NCBI GenBank assembly: GCA_038206765.1
Contig: JBBRAM010000020.1
Coordinates: forward strand, 1 to 64,000
From: UKL13-2 sp038206765
GTDB taxonomy: Bacteria; Pseudomonadota; Gammaproteobacteria; Burkholderiales; Usitatibacteraceae
Direction of reading: 5' to 3'
Length of the DNA: 64,000 nucleotides
The notes beneath the pieces were generated by a model. The model did no database searches. It was not told where the DNA came from and saw nothing but the letters and a program-made list of their open reading frames with translations. How positions within the stretch are numbered: position 1 is the first letter of the stretch; the number at the start of each line of letters is the position of its first letter. Below, in pieces: positions 59,944-64,000 of the stretch. The position numbers and the translations under genes are program-made.

Positions 59944-61185
59944 CTATCGAATTAATTTTTGGGCAGTTTTGTCGATTTCAACCGGACGATCCGCGCGGGT
60001 CCGAGTCACCCCGTCGGCAATCGCCTGCACCGTCGCCAACGGCACCTCACCCATCACGGTGATCTGATGATCGGCTACCGTGCGCACTGCAAAGCTGGTC
60101 GGACTCTCGTCGGACGAACCGGCGGCGGTCAGCTTGCCCGGTAATTGCGACTGCTCAGCAAACACCGAAACATGCGCCAAGCCGTCGGAAAAAACTAAAT
60201 GCGCCACTGGCTGCGGACGCCCGGTCAGGAAGCGCATCATTTCCATGACTTTTTTAAAACCAGCGGGCAAATTGCTGACAAGCCAACCGGTGTTGGTGTC
60301 TGAGGTTGTGGAGGTCATCGAGGGTAACGAAGGAGACGATGGGGACGAAGACGCTGGTAGCGGCGCAGGGGGCGACTTAACCGAATAATCGCGGAGCCAT
60401 GTTGATGTTTGTGCATTTTGCTCGTAGCGGGATTTAATGCCCGTTTTTGCCACACTTCTATTCACATCAAGCTGGGTGAACATAAATTGTTCGAGCAACT
60501 GACTACGATCGTTGTAGGTGCGTGCCCGCAGCAATAGGCCAGTCCCCACTTCGGCGCAAAGTTTTTGCGCATAGCGCATTTCATCTTTGGGTTCTAAGGT
60601 GAGCCACTGGCAATCAAAGCCTGCGATACGTTCAATGGGCCCCATTTTGACCCGATAATTTTCCGACACTAATTTGGGATTGCCGGTGATCAGCGAAGGA
60701 AAAAAACGCCCGCTCGCGCGGCGATCTACCCGCACTATTTTCAAATCGGGCTGATAACAAAACATCTCTTCATTGCGCCGAATAATTTCATGCATCGGGC
60801 CATCCAGCGCCTCGATTTTTTCATGCTCCACGCCTTGACGGTCGAGCAAATGGGTCACCCGCGAGGTGCTGCTGTTATCGACCGTTTGATGGACAAAAAC
60901 GCCGGAATAAGGCAGCTCACGTGCCGCTTTGGATATTCGCTCCAGCCATTCAACTGCCTCTTGGTCGCGCACATCTGACGGCGGACGGACATCGCGGTCG
61001 CGGGCGTGCGCATTTGTCACCCAAAGGCAGATCGACCCCAGCAACACGAGCATCAACGAACAAAAAGCGTTGGCGACCATTTCACGCTGCATCGCTGCAA
61101 GTTTATTTTTTGTCAAAGAAGTATGGGGAAAAGCCCGAACAAACGATCTATTCATAACTATCGCTGAAAATACAAAGTTGCTCAC
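59944..61185 (-). CDS. rseB: sigma-E regulatory protein RseB (MucB)
   Basis: 413 residues by the longest frame. The GTG start overlaps the rseA stop (GTGA). The mature protein follows a signal peptide ending near WVTNAHA, so an internal ATG (61080 or 61092) could be the real start. MucB/RseB landmarks are LPYSGVFVHQ, the lipid-binding sheet with FDCQWLTLEPKDEMRYAQK, and a C-terminal domain with GWLVSNLPAGFKKV. It binds RseA and shields it from proteolysis. A Ser/Pro-rich linker (SSPSSPSLPSM) is low complexity. Confidence 0.93.
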   Translation of the reverse strand: MSNFVFSAIVMNRSFVRAFPHTSLTKNKLAAMQREMVANAFCSLMLVLLGSICLWVTNAHARDRDVRPPSDVRDQEAVEWLERISKAARELPYSGVFVHQTVDNSSTSRVTHLLDRQGVEHEKIEALDGPMHEIIRRNEEMFCYQPDLKIVRVDRRASGRFFPSLITGNPKLVSENYRVKMGPIERIAGFDCQWLTLEPKDEMRYAQKLCAEVGTGLLLRARTYNDRSQLLEQFMFTQLDVNRSVAKTGIKSRYEQNAQTSTWLRDYSVKSPPAPLPASSSPSSPSLPSMTSTTSDTNTGWLVSNLPAGFKKVMEMMRFLTGRPQPVAHLVFSDGLAHVSVFAEQSQLPGKLTAAGSSDESPTSFAVRTVADHQITVMGEVPLATVQAIADGVTRTRADRPVEIDKTAQKLIR

Positions 61186-61967
61186 TGATTAACGGCCTCG
61201 CGTTGCTCAATGCGGGGTTGCTCAATTCTTGGTTGTTGGTTAACCGGAAGCGGCTGTTGATTCATGCGCTCCGTGCGTTCGGTACGTTCGGTACGTTTTA
61301 AAGCCGCCGCCTGCAACGCGCCAGGATTTGCAAATTGGCGATGTACCAGCAGGTAATCGTTGACACGGATTTCAGACGCGCTGCCATCGGCCAACGCTTG
61401 AGCCTGCTTCGCCGGCGTTTGTTGCGCCACGACTGCTGAGGCAACACTCCCCTGCTGTTGTTTAAAAGCGATCACACCAATCGCCGAGACGGTCACCACA
61501 GATGCGGCCATGGCTAACGCAAACCGCGTTTTTTGATGGACTGCGGAAGGTTTGGCGCGGCGAACTTGTTGCGCCAAATTGCGGGCAGCAGCCGGCGCAA
61601 ACACGGTTGGTTCAGCCGCCAATTGTGCAAAAATGGCCTCAGTGGAAACACGACAACGGGTGAGAGTCGAATCAATTGGCGCGGCAACCTGCGTTGTGAC
61701 GGATGCATTTACGTGAGGCTCTTTTGTCCGCGCAACTGGCCTCGCATCTGCCGTCACCTGCGGAATCGCCTGTGGCGTCGAATCCTGCATCACTTGCCCA
61801 CGCAGAGCATCGCCAATCAAGTGATAGCAATCCCAATCGCCGCGCTGCGAATCATTTTGCCCCAGGGCCTTAATGACTGCCAACGCGTCGTCGCGCGTCA
61901 GCTCGCCGTCCATTAACGCCGATAATTTTTCGTTGCGGGTGTTGCCAGTGTTGCTCGTATTTGCCAT
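61182..61967 (-). CDS. rseA: anti-sigma-E factor RseA (MucA)
   Basis: 261 residues from the ATG at 61967, with AGGAG 6 bases before it. The ATG overlaps the rpoE stop (TAATG). The N-terminal anti-sigma domain is clear (EKLSALMDGELTRDDAL, then DWDCYHLIGDALRGQVM). One transmembrane helix lies near 147-168 (ALAMAASVVTVSAIGVIAF), then a periplasmic part with NDYLLVHRQFANPG, the RseB-binding type. The last 35 residues are repeats (ERTERTER, PRIEQPRIEQ). It holds RpoE inactive until envelope stress. Confidence 0.93.
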   Translation of the reverse strand: MANTSNTGNTRNEKLSALMDGELTRDDALAVIKALGQNDSQRGDWDCYHLIGDALRGQVMQDSTPQAIPQVTADARPVARTKEPHVNASVTTQVAAPIDSTLTRCRVSTEAIFAQLAAEPTVFAPAAARNLAQQVRRAKPSAVHQKTRFALAMAASVVTVSAIGVIAFKQQQGSVASAVVAQQTPAKQAQALADGSASEIRVNDYLLVHRQFANPGALQAAALKRTERTERTERMNQQPLPVNQQPRIEQPRIEQREAVNQ

Positions 61968-62839
61968 TACCATCTCCTGTCTTGCGACGTATCTAGCTGC
62001 GGCCGCAATTGCTCGGCAACCGCTTCTCGCGCACGGAATATGCGTGATCGTACCGTACCAATCGGACAATCCATAATCTGTGCAATCTCTTCGTAACTCA
62101 TGCCTTCGATTTCCCGCAGCGTAATCGCGGTGCGCAATTCCTCTGGCAACGCATCAATAGTTTTATTAACGATCTGACCAATCTGCTTTGACATCAGTTC
62201 CGCATCCGGGGTTGCAACATCGCGCAGCCCGGTTGCATCTTCAAATCCCTCCGCCTCTTCCACGTCAAATTCAGTGGTCGTCGGTGCGCGCCGGCCCTTG
62301 GTCACCAAATAGTTCTTGGCGGTATTGATCGCGATGCGATAGAGCCAAGTGTAGAACGCACTATCGCCCCGGAAATTTGCCAACGCGCGGTAAGCTTTAA
62401 TAAACGCTTCCTGTGAAATGTCTTCTACCTCGGCATGGTCGCGAACGATGCGCGATAACAAACGCTCCACCTTGCGCTGGTATTTGATGACGAGCAATTC
62501 AAACGCTTTTTTATCGCCTGCCTGTGCCCGTTCGACTAACTGTTGATCGACTTCGCGATCACTCATCAATGACTTTCCCTGAACGATAAAATCAGCCACA
62601 TTGCTGGTGGCGCCTGCGCTGGCTGCTTTAGCTGTTTTGACGGCTTCAGCTTTGGTCTGCGTCAACCGCACGGACTTGGAAACGACGGCACTGATTCTTG
62701 CACCAAAACCTTTGGCGCTGTTGTTAATCTTGGCATTGCTTTTGCCTGCGTTTTTGCCAACCGCGATCGCATTCGCCATACCAGGATGAATCGCCAACCC
62801 GTCAGGTATTATAAACGTCATGTCTGTCGTTGCTGTCAT
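61967..62839 (-). CDS. rpoE: RNA polymerase sigma-E factor (RpoE/AlgU) with N-terminal extension
   Basis: 290 residues from the ATG at 62839, which has AGGAG 7 bases upstream. The usual protein starts at MSDREVDQQLVERAQAGD (62566), so about 91 residues are extra. They are Lys/Ala/Ser/Asn-rich with no recognisable domain. MSDREV also has a possible GGGA upstream, so both forms could be made. Region 2 (EDISQEAFIKAYRALANF, then DSAFYTWLYRIAIN) and region 4 (ITLREIEGMSYEEIA, CPIGTVRSRIFRAREA) are intact. I found no AAGTTCC-type (sigma-E -35) match in the upstream gap on the relevant strand. It leads rseA-rseB-mucD. Confidence 0.93.
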   Translation of the reverse strand: MTATTDMTFIIPDGLAIHPGMANAIAVGKNAGKSNAKINNSAKGFGARISAVVSKSVRLTQTKAEAVKTAKAASAGATSNVADFIVQGKSLMSDREVDQQLVERAQAGDKKAFELLVIKYQRKVERLLSRIVRDHAEVEDISQEAFIKAYRALANFRGDSAFYTWLYRIAINTAKNYLVTKGRRAPTTTEFDVEEAEGFEDATGLRDVATPDAELMSKQIGQIVNKTIDALPEELRTAITLREIEGMSYEEIAQIMDCPIGTVRSRIFRAREAVAEQLRPQLDTSQDRRW

Positions 62840-63112
62840 GCTTGCTCTCCTGTGTTGTGGAATGCGCCTTTTGCTGCTACTCGCATTGAGAGCAACGGTA
62901 TTGAATTTTCGTCGGCATTCCACACGTTTGAATCTTTAACTTAATAAAAAATACCCTTTTACTTATTTCTATTACTTTTGTGTGACAAATCTGCGGGCCA
63001 ATAGTTCCCGAACGCTGCTCTTACTCGGTCTAGCGCCATCATTTAAATTTTTACTGCTAATTTCTGCTATTTTGGAGCAGTTTTATTGAAACCTTTTCCC
63101 AACGAACAAAAA

Positions 63113-64000
63113 ATGAAAAACTACGATGTATTAATTATTGGTTCAGGCTTGGCGGGCATGTCGCTTGCCCTCAGGCTAGCGGAAACACAAAAAGTTGCGC
63201 TATTAACAAAACATGAGCTTTTGGATGCCGCCAGCGCTTGGGCGCAAGGCGGGATCGCAGCGGTGTTGAGCGACGACGATTCCGCTGAAAACCATATACG
63301 CGACACCCATGTTGCAGGTGCAGGCTTGTGCAAAGACGACGCAGTGCGCTTTGTAGTGGAGCATGGCCGCGAGGCGGTTGAATGGCTGGTCAACCAAGGT
63401 GTGCCGTTTACCCGCGACGACGAAAACCACGCCGAGCTGCACCTCACCCGCGAGGGTGGGCATTCGCACCGGCGCATCGTTCACGCAGCGGACGCGACTG
63501 GCCGCGCCGTTCAAAAAACGCTGGTTTCGCAACTCAAAACGCATCCGAATATTGAGGTGCTGGAGCACCACATTGCGGTGGATCTCATCACCAGCAAACG
63601 GCTTGGGCGCCATGCCGGAAGCCCCGAAACTGCTGAAAACCGCTGTTACGGCGCGTATGCATTGAACAACAAAACCGGCCGCGTCCATACTGTTGCCGCC
63701 AAATTTACCGCACTTGCCACTGGCGGCGCGGGCAAGGTTTATCTATACACCACCAATCCCGATGTCGCCACGGGCGATGGCGTCGCAATGGGCTGGCGGG
63801 CGGGATGCCGAGTGGCAAATATGGAATTTATGCAGTTCCACCCAACCTGCCTCTACCATCCTGCCGCCAAATCGTATTTAATTACCGAGGCCGTCCGCGG
63901 CGAAGGCGGCTTGCTCAAATTACCCGACCCGAACGACAAATCCAAGCCCGGCGAACGATTCATGCCTGCGCATGATGAGCGCGCTGAGCTGGCGCCGCGC
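63113..64000 (+). CDS. nadB: L-aspartate oxidase NadB (5' part, cut by the window end)
   Basis: 296 codons are visible and the frame is open at the end. FAD enzyme that oxidises L-aspartate to iminoaspartate, the first step of NAD synthesis. The N-terminal FAD motif is VLIIGSGLAGMSLAL, followed by SAWAQGGIAAVL, FTRDDENHAELHLTREGGHS, HAADATGRAV, ATGGAGKVYLYTTNP and FMQFHPTCLY, all typical. The visible end ERAELAPR agrees with the active-site Arg region. Divergent from rpoE, the usual arrangement. The ribosome-binding site is weak. Confidence 0.95.
   Translation, partial: MKNYDVLIIGSGLAGMSLALRLAETQKVALLTKHELLDAASAWAQGGIAAVLSDDDSAENHIRDTHVAGAGLCKDDAVRFVVEHGREAVEWLVNQGVPFTRDDENHAELHLTREGGHSHRRIVHAADATGRAVQKTLVSQLKTHPNIEVLEHHIAVDLITSKRLGRHAGSPETAENRCYGAYALNNKTGRVHTVAAKFTALATGGAGKVYLYTTNPDVATGDGVAMGWRAGCRVANMEFMQFHPTCLYHPAAKSYLITEAVRGEGGLLKLPDPNDKSKPGERFMPAHDERAELAPR

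Noticed and set aside
1..64000. Search for CRISPR arrays, tRNA/rRNA genes, integrases, toxin-antitoxin pairs, retrons and known defence operons
   Set aside because: None could be supported. All large frames are assigned to chromosomal families and the remaining gaps are short.

Overview
The window reads as an ordinary chromosomal segment of a betaproteobacterium, probably Burkholderiales-like, with moderate GC. Three things support this. EF-P has arginine at position 32 and sits beside the rhamnosyltransferase EarP. The order nadB / rpoE-rseA-rseB-mucD-grx-lepA-lepB-DUF4845-rnc-era-recO-pdxJ-acpS-nagZ is a familiar betaproteobacterial chromosome block. There is also a one-piece indolepyruvate ferredoxin oxidoreductase of about 1,185 residues. 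I see no rRNA, tRNA, CRISPR array, prophage or intact transposase. The only mobile-element hint is a pair of hairpins at the extreme left edge.

Layout. 1-2.6 kb: possible IS200/IS605 end, then a PAS/hybrid-kinase-like protein whose kinase and first receiver sites are eroded. 3.0-4.9 kb: DUF1275 membrane protein and a histone-deacetylase-family hydrolase. 5.2-10 kb: moxR, a DUF4124 protein, DUF58 and TgpA transglutaminase. 10-16 kb: an acyl-CoA catabolic cluster (class II aldolase, Mpo1-like protein, histidine phosphatase, APH-type kinase, acyl-CoA dehydrogenase, acyl-CoA ligase). 16.2-21.2 kb: exported amidase, DUF4287/DUF5655 protein, an orphan protein and pilU. 21.4-25.9 kb: divergent ppk and ppx with a PhoB-box-like repeat between them. 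26-34.4 kb: MFS exporter, selO, an overlapping FHA-protein/secreted-protease pair, rhlE and a small membrane protein. 34.6-45.8 kb: indolepyruvate oxidoreductase, an ABC permease fused to an M1 metallopeptidase with its ATPase, a divergent S41 lipoprotein protease, and ketopantoate reductase. 46-47.1 kb: a short orphan gene and a family 5-type uracil-DNA glycosylase. 47.2-62.8 kb: sixteen genes on the minus strand from rpoE to efp, ending in a clear terminator. 63.1 kb to the end: the 5' part of nadB, divergent from rpoE.

The long minus-strand run joins the envelope-stress regulon (RpoE, RseA, RseB, MucD) to protein export (LepB), translation (LepA, EF-P, EarP), RNA processing (RNase III, Era), DNA repair (RecO), cofactor and lipid priming (PdxJ, AcpS) and wall recycling (NagZ).

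The most distinctive feature is a recurring habit of short tandem repeats with a period of about 12 bp. In frame, these add tetrapeptide repeats to otherwise conserved proteins: PPK (nine KHDx-like units next to the active-site histidine), EarP (seven ELPx-like units), ketopantoate reductase (four AQQQ-like units) and the hybrid kinase (three GSKG-like units). I found no convincing new defence or mobile system. The best leads are the repeat pattern, the PPK insertion, the pseudo-kinase, the N-terminally extended RpoE, the peptidase/ABC fusion locus and the FHA/protease pair.
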